DNA from: Liquorilactobacillus uvarum DSM 19971
GTDB taxonomy: Bacteria > Bacillota > Bacilli > Lactobacillales > Lactobacillaceae
DNA: 64,000 nucleotides
Direction of reading: 5' to 3'
Assembly (NCBI RefSeq): GCF_001434935.1
Contig: NZ_AZEG01000007.1
Span: forward strand, 1 to 64,000
Shown: in pieces, positions 9,544 to 18,144 of the stretch
Layout of the letters: each line of letters begins with the position of its first letter
How positions within the stretch are numbered: the first letter of the stretch is position 1
Notes under the pieces: model-generated
The model's database searches: none
Told to the model about the DNA's origin: nothing
Seen by the model: only the letters and a program-made list of their open reading frames with translations
Made by a program: the position numbers and the translations under genes

Positions 9544-9591
9544 ACAGGAATTGCAGCAAAACTTTAGTCTTGCCGTAAGGCCTGTTATTTT
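9544..9591 (+). terminator. probable mscL terminator
   Basis: Outer stem ACAGG (9544-9548) with CCTGT (9581-9585) and an inner GCAA/TTGC pairing, followed by TATTTTTT. The interior pairs poorly, so this is a moderate call. The rest of the gap to 9895 is AT-rich. It holds CAAAAAAAG/CTTTTTTTG (9705-9713/9730-9738) and a 15-base palindrome GCAGTAA-T-TTACTGC at 9792-9806 just before the glycosyltransferase. No coding sequence is seen there. Confidence 0.45.
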
Positions 9592-9895
9592 TTCGCAAAT
9601 AGTTGCTGAAATGTTTTAAAGGTATATTTTCACCTAAGTGTGTTTCATTTGTGACCCCTTTTTATTTGTTTATATTCTGTTTGATTAAATATATAAAAAA
9701 CATTCAAAAAAAGGGCGACTTTGGGCGTACTTTTTTTGTATAGTAAATAATAATGAAATAATTTATTTTGTTAAGGATAAAAATGCAAGAAGCAGTAATT
9801 TACTGCATGAATATATGGTAAAATCGTTCTTACAGTATTTTCAACTGACAAATAAAATTTATGCGATTTTTTATGTATTTGGGAAGGGTCAGGCT

Positions 9896-11137
9896 ATGAT
9901 CAAAATAAGTATTGTTGGTTATAATATTTTTTCACCAGGCGGAACAACGCGCAGTAATTTGAATTTAATCGCAGAATTCAGTTCTCAAAATTATACGGTC
10001 GTTTATTATAACTATACTGATTTTGATGAACTTGATTTGCGCAGGTTACATAAGCATGAAAAAGTTACTGCTGATGTGCAAATAAAAAAAGTAGAGGAGT
10101 TATACAGTAAAACTACTGCAAAGCAAAGTACCACGAAGAATTATTTCTTTATTACGCGGGAGGATCTTTTCCCATTGGCCGCGGTAATACGGAAATATAA
10201 TTTGAAAGCGCTAATTATTGGTGAAGTGCATACACCTTTATCACTTTTGAATAAGGATTTCGCTAGTGTTGATCTGAGTCCATTTACTTGTCTGCGTGTA
10301 GCGACACCAGCTATAAAAAAAAGATTTGCTCAAAAGTATCATTTTGAGCGTATTTATGTACAGATGGTGAGCTTAGATCATCTGCAACTATGCGATCCTG
10401 CCAAAGTTCAACGAAGCAAAACCAGCAACTTTTTAGTTTATGCACGCTTTGATGAGGATGCTAAGGACATTAGCTATGCAATCAAACTAGCAGCTCATAT
10501 GATTAATGAGCTAAAAGGGAATAATATTAGGTTATATATAAATGGTTATGGTCCAGATAAACTTTGTTACGAAAAAATGATTGCACAGTATCAGCTTAAA
10601 AATGCAATATTTATAAATAAAAGAGTACCTAGTAACTATATTGCGCTTTCAACTTCCCATGTTGAGACGCTAGGATACGCAATTGCTGAATCTTTAGCAC
10701 AAGGGCATCGTGTATTAGCATATGTTGGAGATGATCATGTAACATATGAAAATTTCAAAGGAGTTCCGCTTATCAGCTGGATATATAAAAAAGATATAGC
10801 TATTGATGCACAACAGGCTTTAAGGGTTACTTCTGAAAATATAAAAACTGAAGAGCTTGCTACAAGTATAAATTTATTGAAACAAATGAAGGCTGGATAT
10901 GTTAAAAAAATGTTTAAAAATGTTTCATCATTCGAGGGCGAAGGAGCAATAGCTGTTGATGAGAACAAAAATATTGAAAGCGAAACGAAACGGCAGATCG
11001 AAAGTGTGTTAGGAGCAGCGTATGCACCATGGTATCTTAAAATTTATCGTCATTTAAGGCAAGTTCCCGGATTAAGAAAACTGTTACAGCAATCTAAATT
11101 GAGTGAATGGCTGAAGTTGTTAAGAAAAAAACAATAA
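9896..11137 (+). CDS. GT4-like glycosyltransferase
   Basis: A 413-residue retaining glycosyltransferase with a GT-B fold. The N-terminal half starts ISIVGYNIFSPGGTTRS, the Gly-rich acceptor loop. The C-terminal half carries YINGYGPDK and the donor-site stretch VETLGYAIAESLAQGHRV, equivalent to the E-x7-E motif of GT4 enzymes. No membrane segment is present; the basic C-terminus (LLRKKQ) may favour membrane contact. Substrates are unknown; by type it could add glucose or GlcNAc to wall teichoic acid, a glycolipid or a surface protein. ATG 9896 follows GGGAAGGG. It is monocistronic, upstream of an Rgg regulator. Confidence 0.75.
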   Translation: MIKISIVGYNIFSPGGTTRSNLNLIAEFSSQNYTVVYYNYTDFDELDLRRLHKHEKVTADVQIKKVEELYSKTTAKQSTTKNYFFITREDLFPLAAVIRKYNLKALIIGEVHTPLSLLNKDFASVDLSPFTCLRVATPAIKKRFAQKYHFERIYVQMVSLDHLQLCDPAKVQRSKTSNFLVYARFDEDAKDISYAIKLAAHMINELKGNNIRLYINGYGPDKLCYEKMIAQYQLKNAIFINKRVPSNYIALSTSHVETLGYAIAESLAQGHRVLAYVGDDHVTYENFKGVPLISWIYKKDIAIDAQQALRVTSENIKTEELATSINLLKQMKAGYVKKMFKNVSSFEGEGAIAVDENKNIESETKRQIESVLGAAYAPWYLKIYRHLRQVPGLRKLLQQSKLSEWLKLLRKKQ

Positions 11138-11216
11138 AAAAGGTAAAGAAAATTTTTGAAAGATCGTTCTATTTTTATACTAATGTGATTCGCTGTTTAA
11201 ATTACCACAAAAAAAT

Positions 11217-11243
11217 CCGATAGTAGTAACTATGCGGTTTTAT
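11217..11243 (+). terminator. probable terminator after the glycosyltransferase
   Basis: CCG-ATAG pairs with CTAT-g-CGG across a short loop, followed by TTTTATAAT. The stem is modest with one bulge. The remaining gap to 11490 holds no convincing coding sequence on either strand. Confidence 0.45.
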
Positions 11244-11490
11244 AATCGGTTGACGCCGGTTGAATGGTTATTTTTATGAAGATAATCTGCTATGATTGAG
11301 TAAAAAAAAATGGTACTATTTAGTTTAAAGAGTTTCCGAATCTTAATCGATTTGCTAAAATGAAAACAACCATAGATAAAATATTTTCCGTGCATTAAAT
11401 TAACTTTTTCCTTTATGATTTGCTGAAATATAGGCTTTTAGCAGAAGCAAAGCGAATTGAATGGTGTAAAAAGACTAAATCTAAAGGAAG

Positions 11491-11519
11491 TTGACACAGC
11501 ATTATTATTGTTTTTTATA
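11491..11519 (+). promoter_or_regulatory. promoter of the rgg-like gene
   Basis: TTGACA (11491-11496), 17-base spacer, TTTATA (11514-11519), giving a start about 45 bases before the ATG at 11571. Confidence 0.7.
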
Positions 11520-11570
11520 TACTGCCATTTATTGAACATGTGTCTAATTAATAAAAAAGGAGTTTATGGG

Positions 11571-12479
11571 ATGAAAACTGGGGAATTGATAAAAAATATC
11601 CGAATAGCTAAGGGGATAAAGGCAAAGACTGTTTATGATAACTTGTTGTCACGATCAATGTACTATAAGTACGAAAGCGGTCTCGTTGAAACTACTGCTG
11701 ATACTTTTTTACATATACTTGACAGATTGAATGTCGAATCTGATGAATTTGTTGTCCTATTTAAGAAAATTATGCAACGCCAAGTACATTATCATTACGA
11801 TGAATACCGCGAAGATTTACTGAGGTCATTTTGTGATGGAAACTTTACTGAAATAAGAGCTTTGGAAAAAAAGCTTGAACGCGGGTATGAAGAAACACAT
11901 TTGCTGCGTTTCCATAATCTTCAGCTGATTGCTAAGGCAATGAAGAAAAAATTAGGCAGGGTAAATGAAAGTACGTTAACTGAGCGAAAAGAAATTACAC
12001 ATTATCTTTTAAGAAGCAAGCATTGGGGACACTATGAATATAAACTTTTATCTGATGCGATGTTTATGTTCGATAGTTCTTCCGCCGAAAAGCTACTGCA
12101 AAATCATGAATGGTTGGAACAGGACGACGAGCAAGATTTACGTTTAGAAAACTTGAAAATCAAAACGTTATGTGGAACGATCTTATTATTCATGAAGTCT
12201 GATAAAAAAGAACATACAGCGTACTATTATAGTTTATTAGCTAAGATAAATGTAGATTCTAACAATATTTATGCCCAAAGTAATAAACGATTTTTTAATG
12301 GCCTTAAAACAATATATGATGGAGATTATGAGCAAGGAATTAAGCTTATTTCTGAAATTTTTTCGTTATATCAAAAAATCGGTTTGGATGATTTATACCA
12401 CGAACATGTTGCAATTTTACAAGACTTGTTAAGCACACAATTACAAAAAAAGGGGACACGTCGTCGACGGAAAGCATAA
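11571..12479 (+). CDS. Rgg/GadR/MutR family transcriptional regulator
   Basis: A 302-residue regulator: N-terminal helix-turn-helix (about residues 1-60, including SRSMYYKYESG, a variant of the usual SxSxxSRFERG) followed by an all-helical TPR-like domain of about 230 residues. Rgg proteins often bind short secreted peptides imported by Opp, and an Opp system is present near the right end. No short hydrophobic peptide gene is apparent on either side, so the ligand is unknown. ATG 11571 follows AAAAAAGGAG; upstream in-frame codons from 11457 are leader sequence. It ends in a basic tail (RRRRKA). Confidence 0.75.
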   Translation: MKTGELIKNIRIAKGIKAKTVYDNLLSRSMYYKYESGLVETTADTFLHILDRLNVESDEFVVLFKKIMQRQVHYHYDEYREDLLRSFCDGNFTEIRALEKKLERGYEETHLLRFHNLQLIAKAMKKKLGRVNESTLTERKEITHYLLRSKHWGHYEYKLLSDAMFMFDSSSAEKLLQNHEWLEQDDEQDLRLENLKIKTLCGTILLFMKSDKKEHTAYYYSLLAKINVDSNNIYAQSNKRFFNGLKTIYDGDYEQGIKLISEIFSLYQKIGLDDLYHEHVAILQDLLSTQLQKKGTRRRRKA

Positions 12480-12570
12480 TCAGACGATTATTCTACTCTA
12501 TAAAGCTTGAAAAAATTACAGTTACAGTATAGAATAAAAAGATATGTGGATGACGAAAGGAGGAGCAGTG

Positions 12571-12711
12571 ATGTCACAAAATACTCATGTTGGGGTTGCC
12601 AATGATCGTCGCCCTGTAAATCAAAAAAATATTAAGAAACGTCGTGCTCAACATCAAGCTGTTTTAGCTTTCTTGAAGAGCCGCGAAGAATTAGAAAAAA
12701 CAGCTAAATAA
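12571..12711 (+). CDS. 46-residue basic small protein, unknown function
   Basis: A short reading frame with an excellent ribosome site (AAAGGAGGAG) seven bases before ATG 12571, followed after the stop by an intrinsic terminator; this supports real translation. The product begins MSQNTHVGVANDRR, has a basic stretch NIKKRRAQHQ and a C-terminal predicted helix ending in EELEKTAK. There is no signal peptide, Cys or membrane segment. It lies 91 bases after the Rgg-type gene and before an ABC-F gene with its own promoter. I do not recognise the family; a nucleic-acid or ribosome-associated role is only a guess from charge. Confidence 0.7.
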   Translation: MSQNTHVGVANDRRPVNQKNIKKRRAQHQAVLAFLKSREELEKTAK

Positions 12712-12737
12712 ATTGGTGCAGCCTTTTTTGGTGCATT

Positions 12738-12780
12738 GACCGGCATGAAACGTCCCCAGCGTTTTGTGGTGGTCTTTTTT
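12738..12780 (+). terminator. terminator after the 46-codon gene
   Basis: Fifteen-base arms 12738-12752 and 12760-12774 pair with several G-U pairs and one mismatch, followed by TTTTTT. Confidence 0.7.
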
Positions 12781-12841
12781 AATGGAATATATGTTTATAA
12801 AAATCTAGGAAACGTTTATAAAAATTTTTTCAGGCGGGATA

Positions 12842-12850
12842 TGATATAAT
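12842..12850 (+). promoter_or_regulatory. extended -10 promoter of the ABC-F gene
   Basis: TGATATAAT is an extended -10 (TGnTATAAT) 26 bases before ATG 12876; no clear -35. Two copies of a GTTTATAAAAAT element lie just upstream (about 12792 and 12814). The second overlaps a weak cre-like sequence. Confidence 0.6.
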
Positions 12851-12875
12851 CAATCAATAAGAGGATGGGGAAAAA

Positions 12876-14423
12876 ATGAGCATTTTAGAAGTTGAAGGCA
12901 TTTCACATACATTTGCAGACAAACAATTGTATCAAGATGCTAGTTTTAGATTAAATAAAGAAGATCATATGGGTATTATTGGGCAAAATGGTGCCGGTAA
13001 AAGTACTCTTATTAAGATCATTACCGGGCAACAATTGCCAGATGAAGGCAAAATCAAGTGGCAGAACGGATGCAAGATCGGTTACTTAGACCAATATGCG
13101 CAGGGTGCACATGACTTAACGGTTTTTGAATTTTTAAAAACAGCGTTTGCGGATTTGTATCGAATCAGCGAAGAACAAACAAAATGTTATGAACGATATG
13201 CAGAAACCATGGATGAAAAATTGATGGAGAAAGCTGGCCGTTATCAAGAGCAACTGGAAGCTAAAGATTTTTATGAAATTCAAACACATATTGAACAGGT
13301 TATGGCAGGATTGGGCATAGATGCAATTGGTAAAGATCATAAGGTCAGCCAATGCAGCGGAGGCCAGCGATCGAAAATCATTTTGGCAAAACTTCTTCTG
13401 GAAAAGCCGGATGTGCTGCTTCTTGATGAACCAACAAATTATCTAGATACTGAACATATTGAATGGCTAATTAATTATTTAAACAGTTTTACCGGATGCT
13501 TTATGGTAGTATCACATGATTTCGACTTTTTGGAGAGAGTAACGAATACGATAATTGACATTGCTTTCGGCAAAATTACCAAGTATACAGGTAGTTTTAA
13601 ATCTGCGATCAAGCAAAAGGAAGTCAAAAAAGAAGTCCAGCTGAAGGCATATGAGAAACAACGGCAGCAAATTGAAAAAGATGAGGCATATATTCGGAAA
13701 AACAAGGCTGGAACACGTTCAACGATGGCAAAGTCAAGACAGAAAAGATTGGATAAGATGGAACGAATCGATCCGCCTAGTGATGCGCTCCAGGCTCACT
13801 TTAATTTTCCTTATGAAGAATTATTGTCGGCGGCTACGCTAACTGTTGATAATCTTTCTGTCGGTTATGAGTCGCCCTTACTGGAGCCAGTAACGTTTTC
13901 TTTGAGCCATGGTGAAAAAGTTGTTTTAAAGGGATTCAATGGTGTCGGAAAATCAACATTAATCAAATCAATCCTAGGCTTGATTCCAACTTTTGGCGGG
14001 ACAGCAAAGTTTGTCGATGCAGTGCAGGTCAATTATTTCACGCAAGATCTAGACTGGGATGGCAACATGAGGACGCCACTGCAGATTGTACAGGATATTT
14101 ATCCTAAGCTTGAACCCAAAACAATTCGCCAGCGTTTAGCGCGTGCGGGCCTAAACGCTGCTAACGCCATGAAGCCGATTAAGTTATTGAGCGGGGGAGA
14201 ACAAACCAAGGTTAAAATATGTATTCTAGAACTTAAACCTAGTAATTTTCTGATCATGGATGAACCTACTAATCATTTGGATGATGAAACAAAAGAGGCT
14301 TTGAAGGAAGCGTTGATTGCTTTCCCTGGAAATGTGTTGTTAGTTACGCATGAGGCATCTTTTTATGATGGTTGGATCGATAAAGTCTTCGATGTTGAGA
14401 GTGTTAGATTAAGTAAGGATTAG
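12876..14423 (+). CDS. ABC-F family ATP-binding protein (YkpA/YbiT-like)
   Basis: A 515-residue soluble protein with two ABC domains and no membrane part. Domain 1 has GQNGAGKST (36-44), CSGGQ and LLLDEPTNYLD. Domain 2 has GFNGVGKST, LSGGEQ and LIMDEPTNHLD. A long charged helical linker between them (rich in K/E/Q, about residues 235-300) is the P-site tRNA interaction motif of ABC-F factors. Members act on the ribosome, either resolving stalled translation or protecting it from antibiotics. The overall layout resembles housekeeping YkpA-type proteins more than Vga/Msr/Lsa resistance proteins. The ATG follows GAGGATGGGG. The YkuD-fold gene follows after 12 bases, probably in one transcript. 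Confidence 0.88.
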   Translation: MSILEVEGISHTFADKQLYQDASFRLNKEDHMGIIGQNGAGKSTLIKIITGQQLPDEGKIKWQNGCKIGYLDQYAQGAHDLTVFEFLKTAFADLYRISEEQTKCYERYAETMDEKLMEKAGRYQEQLEAKDFYEIQTHIEQVMAGLGIDAIGKDHKVSQCSGGQRSKIILAKLLLEKPDVLLLDEPTNYLDTEHIEWLINYLNSFTGCFMVVSHDFDFLERVTNTIIDIAFGKITKYTGSFKSAIKQKEVKKEVQLKAYEKQRQQIEKDEAYIRKNKAGTRSTMAKSRQKRLDKMERIDPPSDALQAHFNFPYEELLSAATLTVDNLSVGYESPLLEPVTFSLSHGEKVVLKGFNGVGKSTLIKSILGLIPTFGGTAKFVDAVQVNYFTQDLDWDGNMRTPLQIVQDIYPKLEPKTIRQRLARAGLNAANAMKPIKLLSGGEQTKVKICILELKPSNFLIMDEPTNHLDDETKEALKEALIAFPGNVLLVTHEASFYDGWIDKVFDVESVRLSKD

Positions 14424-14435
14424 AGAGGTATACGT

Positions 14436-15080
14436 ATGAGTAAGAAGAAAGTTTTAGCTTGGCTGATTGCAATTATGCTTGTTTGTTTTGCTGGCTGGAG
14501 CGTTGTCCATGTTAAACAAGCCGAAAAAAAGAATAGCATTAAATTGGAAAAAGCTGCTAAGAAAAAGGCAGAACTGAAGAAAAAGGGAATCAAAAATTTA
14601 GATATGCGCAGGCCTATTAGCTGGCGTAAATCATCTGAAAAAATTGACTACCCAAACATAGATTTAGTGGAACATTTTTGGATCGAAGTCTCGACTAAGA
14701 AACAGAGGGTGTATCTAAAATCTGGTCAAAAGACGATCTATACAATGTATGCATCAATAAGTTCACCGCAGAAAAGGTCTAAAGATGTTAAAGCTTTGCC
14801 TAAAGGAACTTTTTACATTCAAGATCAACGCGGAAAGTTTTTCTACAATCCGGTGAGTGGTGAAGGTGCGAAGTATTGGGTCTCCTGGAAGGGAAAGGGA
14901 GTCCATATGTTTCATTCGGTTCCAACAGATGAAAATAAAAACTATCGACGTGATGAAGCAGGAAAGCTAGGTAAAAAAGGACAAAACGTCAATACCCATG
15001 GCAATATTCGTTTATCAATAGCAGATGCAAAATGGATGTCGGGGCAGGTTCCTAAGGGAACGAAAGTAGTTATTCATTAA
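14436..15080 (+). CDS. YkuD-fold L,D-transpeptidase-like protein lacking the catalytic Cys
   Basis: A 214-residue protein with an N-terminal membrane anchor (about residues 6-25), a Lys-rich linker and a C-terminal YkuD domain exported outside the cell. Active YkuD enzymes carry HxxG followed by S/T-H-G-C-hydrophobic-R. Here the second motif reads NTHGNIRLS at residues 186-194, with Asn190 (codon AAT) where the nucleophilic Cys should be. His188, Gly189 and Arg192 are kept. The earlier part GKGVHMFHSVP is also altered. It therefore cannot use the standard cysteine mechanism; a binding role or another nucleophile is possible. ATG 14436 follows AGAGGT. It is co-directional with and 12 bases behind the ABC-F gene. 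Confidence 0.8.
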   Translation: MSKKKVLAWLIAIMLVCFAGWSVVHVKQAEKKNSIKLEKAAKKKAELKKKGIKNLDMRRPISWRKSSEKIDYPNIDLVEHFWIEVSTKKQRVYLKSGQKTIYTMYASISSPQKRSKDVKALPKGTFYIQDQRGKFFYNPVSGEGAKYWVSWKGKGVHMFHSVPTDENKNYRRDEAGKLGKKGQNVNTHGNIRLSIADAKWMSGQVPKGTKVVIH

Positions 15081-15130
15081 ACAAGAGACTGGTTGACTCG
15101 GATGGGCACAACGAGTAATAAAGAGTAATT

Positions 15131-15216
15131 AACGCAAATCGTTTATATGGCAGTCTGTGACTATTGGGTATGAGAGTAATAGCCGCAGATGCTAATAGGC
15201 GAATTGCGTTTTTTAT
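15131..15216 (+). terminator. terminator of the ABC-F/YkuD transcript
   Basis: Outer arms AACGCAAATCG (15131-15141) and CGAATTGCGTT (15200-15210) pair with one mismatch, enclose a second hairpin (CTATT/AATAG with TCTGTG/CGCAGA), and are followed by TTTTATTT. Confidence 0.7.
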
Positions 15217-15596
15217 TTGAAGCAAGATCAACCGCAGATGCGAAGCCAGCTGCTGTTAAATTGAAAAATTGCTTTTTAAGATACACCAATACAAATTTTA
15301 TAGTCAAATACTTTCAGAACAGGCAGTTCAAAAATTAAATTTTGATTTAGTTCTCTTATTATTCTTTTATAGACGTGTTCTATAAGCCGGGATCCGTTGT
15401 CTAACGCTGAATTACTTAGAGCAAAGAAAAATTTCATGTCTGTAATTTTGCATTAGCACCCAAATTTTGCTGACTTATGTCAAGTGTTCATGAATAATTT
15501 TTTGAGCAAATGATTATCGTGCACAATCCTTTTTGCGCTATCCTTAAGTTAGAGGCTCCTTTCTTAAGAAGCTATTTTCTAGAGGAAGTGTTTTAG
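15217..15596. other. non-coding gap upstream of pyruvate oxidase
   Basis: No coding sequence is seen. A perfect inverted repeat TATAGA-CGTGT-TCTATA lies at 15369-15385, a possible operator. A clear -35/-10 pair and a convincing cre site for CcpA were sought and not found, although pox genes in lactobacilli are often under catabolite and oxygen control. Confidence 0.4.
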
Positions 15597-17333
15597 ATGG
15601 GAAAAATCAAAGGTTCGGATTTGTTGGTTGATGTGTTAGTTGATTGGGGAGTTAAAAATGTTTACGGACTGCCTGGTGATTCAATTGATACGACAGTTGA
15701 TGCTTTGAGAAGACAGAAAGACAAGGTCAAGTTCATTCAAGTTAGGCATGAAGAAGTTGCGGCACTGTCAGCTGCTGCAGAGGCAAAATATACCGATAAG
15801 ATAGGTGTATGTTTGTCGATTGGCGGTCCGGGAGCAATTCATCTGCTTAATGGTTTGTATGATGCTAAAATGGACCATGTGCCCGTCTTAGCCTTACTGG
15901 GACAAGTAACTTCAAAATCGTTGAATGAAGGATACTTTCAAGAGGTAAACACTGCCAAATTGTTTGATGATGTTGCTGTGTTTAACAGAGTTGTATCGTC
16001 TGTTGACAATCTGCCGGATATTGTTGATCAAGCGATTAGAAGTGCTTACGAAAATAAGGGCGTTGCCGTTTTGACTATTCCAGATGATATTCCAGAACAG
16101 CAACTGAAAGAAACATATAAATCATCAGCGCGTGCGTTTGCCCTGAATACACCCGAAATTGATAAAATGCAGGTTAAGGCTGCGGTCAAACTTATTCGTG
16201 AAGCCAAAAAACCAGTTGTTCTGCTTGGTATGGGTGCGAAGAAGGCTGGGGCTGATATCAAGCAATTTGTCGAAGAAAATCAAATTCCTTTCATTGCAAC
16301 CTTACCGGCCAAGGGAATTATAAATGATGCCCACCCAAATTCGTTGGGAAATGTTGGCAAATTAGGAACCAAACCGGCTTATGAAGCAATGCGTAACGCT
16401 GATTTGCTGCTCATGCTGGGAACAAACTACCCTTATCGTCCTTATTTACCTAAGAAAGGACAAGCTAAATGTATTCAGGTCGATTTAAAAGCTGAAAATC
16501 TTGGGAAAAGGTACGGAGTTGATGTTGCTATTCAAGGTGATACAGCTAAAATTGTGAAAGAATTTAATAGACAAGGCAGGATTCGGCAAAATACAGACTT
16601 TTTAAATGCTTGTCAAAAAAATATGCAAAATTGGAACAATTGGATGCAGTCTAAACGCCAATTGGACACTGAACCGCTGGCGCCAGAAGCAATGGCAGCT
16701 TATATTGACGAAACCGCGCCGAGCGATTTAATTTATTCAATTGACGTCGGAACCTCGACTTCCTGGGCTGCACGTTTTCTCCATGTCAGGGAATCACAAA
16801 AATTTGCTATCTCTGCATGGCTTGGAACTATGGGATGTGGATTGCCAGGGGCGATCGCAGCTCAAGTTGCATATCCTAAACGCAGAGCGCTAACAATAAA
16901 TGGTGATGGTGCTTTTTCAATGGTCATGCAGGATTTTGTAACAGCTGTGAAATACAAATTACCGCTTATCTGTATTGTAATTAATAATCAGAAACTTGCA
17001 TTTATTCAGTATGAACAACAATCAGCAGGACAGCTTAATTATCAGATTGATCTTGCTGATATGGATTTTGCAAAATTTGCTGATGCATGCGGAGGAATTG
17101 GAATTACCGCTAAGAGTAATGCAGAGTTTAAAAAAGCTCTGGACCGTGCATACAAGATTAAAGATAGACCAACTTTAATTAATGCGTACGTTGCCGATAA
17201 TGCACCGCTACCTGGAAAAATTGTGATGGACGAGGCAAAAGGCTATCTGAAATTCGGTCAAGAATATTTGGAGAACTATTGGAAGATTCCTGAATTACCA
17301 CCCTTGAAAGATATCATGCGCCAATTTTTTTAG
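15597..17333 (+). CDS. pox: pyruvate oxidase (ThDP/FAD-dependent)
   Basis: Converts pyruvate, phosphate and O2 to acetyl phosphate, CO2 and H2O2 in aerobic lactobacilli. The 578-residue protein has three domains: N-terminal PYR with the catalytic Glu in VRHEE (about residue 52), a central FAD/Rossmann-like domain, and a C-terminal ThDP domain with NGDG (about 435) and the paired Asn of VINNQKLAF. Length is close to the 600-residue Lactiplantibacillus enzyme. Acetolactate synthase is the main alternative; the MVMQDFVTAV context and lack of ilv neighbours favour pyruvate oxidase. ATG 15597 follows GAGGAAGTG. The gene is single and ends at a terminator. Confidence 0.88.
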   Translation: MGKIKGSDLLVDVLVDWGVKNVYGLPGDSIDTTVDALRRQKDKVKFIQVRHEEVAALSAAAEAKYTDKIGVCLSIGGPGAIHLLNGLYDAKMDHVPVLALLGQVTSKSLNEGYFQEVNTAKLFDDVAVFNRVVSSVDNLPDIVDQAIRSAYENKGVAVLTIPDDIPEQQLKETYKSSARAFALNTPEIDKMQVKAAVKLIREAKKPVVLLGMGAKKAGADIKQFVEENQIPFIATLPAKGIINDAHPNSLGNVGKLGTKPAYEAMRNADLLLMLGTNYPYRPYLPKKGQAKCIQVDLKAENLGKRYGVDVAIQGDTAKIVKEFNRQGRIRQNTDFLNACQKNMQNWNNWMQSKRQLDTEPLAPEAMAAYIDETAPSDLIYSIDVGTSTSWAARFLHVRESQKFAISAWLGTMGCGLPGAIAAQVAYPKRRALTINGDGAFSMVMQDFVTAVKYKLPLICIVINNQKLAFIQYEQQSAGQLNYQIDLADMDFAKFADACGGIGITAKSNAEFKKALDRAYKIKDRPTLINAYVADNAPLPGKIVMDEAKGYLKFGQEYLENYWKIPELPPLKDIMRQFF

Positions 17334-17362
17334 ATGAGTTATCGAATTTATTAGATCAAAGG

Positions 17363-17400
17363 TACAAAAAAAGTGGGCTGAGATGCCTCCTTTTTTGTGT
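17363..17400 (+). terminator. terminator after pyruvate oxidase
   Basis: ACAAAAAAAGTGGGC pairs with GCCTCCTTTTTTGT around TGAGAT, giving an A-rich/T-rich hairpin with a built-in U tract. Confidence 0.7.
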
Positions 17401-17460
17401 GATTTAAAAGGTATGAAAAAAGTTTGCACAGAAATACGATTAAAAATGGAGGTGTATAAC

Positions 17461-18081
17461 TTGAAAGTTTTGGTCATAGGAGGATCGGGTTTTGTCGGAA
17501 AAGGCGTTTTGCAGTACTTGTCAGCTGATCCAAATTTTAATTTAGCGAGTATTTCACGTTCAGGTCGACCACATGAAACACAGAGCTGGATAAATAAGGT
17601 CGAGTGGATCCAATCGGATGTGAATAAGGATGAAAATTGGGGAAAAGCAGTTGAAAATGCTGATTGGGTAATCGATCTGATTGGTGTTTTATTTGAAAAA
17701 AATTATCAGGAGTATTATGAAAAAAGTGTTAGGCCTGCTAAAAGATTAATCAAGCATCTGCAAGATAGAACAGAAAAAGCCAAATTTCTGTTTGTTTCGG
17801 CCAAACATGCTCCTTTTTTTCTCAAAAACTATATACGAGCAAAAAAAGAAGTTGAAAATGAAATAATGGAGAAAATACCTGACAGAGGGTATATAGTATA
17901 TCCAGGGATGATTTATGCGAAGGAACGCAAAATGGTGTTTTTGATGGCCGTTTTGCTTAACTTTGCATTGAAAATACCTGTTTTAAAAAGAATTCTAACT
18001 GCATATGAACCAATTAAGCGAGCCGATTTCAGTTATGAAATCAGTCAAATTCTACTTGGAAATGCTAGTTCTCTTTTCTAA
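17461..18081 (+). CDS. NAD(P)-binding oxidoreductase/epimerase-like protein
   Basis: A 206-residue Rossmann-fold protein starting LKVLVIGGSGFVGKGV, the GxxGxxG dinucleotide site of atypical/extended SDR proteins. A further motif ENADWVIDLIGVL matches NAD(P)H-binding family PF13460-like proteins. The usual YxxxK is not clear, although YIRAKKEVE may hold the Lys. Substrate is unknown. The start is a TTG at 17461, seven bases after GGAGGTG; upstream in-frame ATGs fall inside the pox terminator or lack a site. It is followed after 63 bases by pepD with no terminator. Confidence 0.7.
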   Translation: MKVLVIGGSGFVGKGVLQYLSADPNFNLASISRSGRPHETQSWINKVEWIQSDVNKDENWGKAVENADWVIDLIGVLFEKNYQEYYEKSVRPAKRLIKHLQDRTEKAKFLFVSAKHAPFFLKNYIRAKKEVENEIMEKIPDRGYIVYPGMIYAKERKMVFLMAVLLNFALKIPVLKRILTAYEPIKRADFSYEISQILLGNASSLF

Positions 18082-18144
18082 GCAATAATTGAGGAATGTG
18101 CAACGATGAAAAGTTTATTATTTATTCGAGGTGGAGGAAAGAAA

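Noticed and set aside
12876-14423. ABC-F gene as an antibiotic resistance determinant (Vga/Lsa/Msr type)
   Set aside because: The layout and neighbours look like a housekeeping YkpA/YbiT-type factor; no resistance-leader peptide or mobile context is present.
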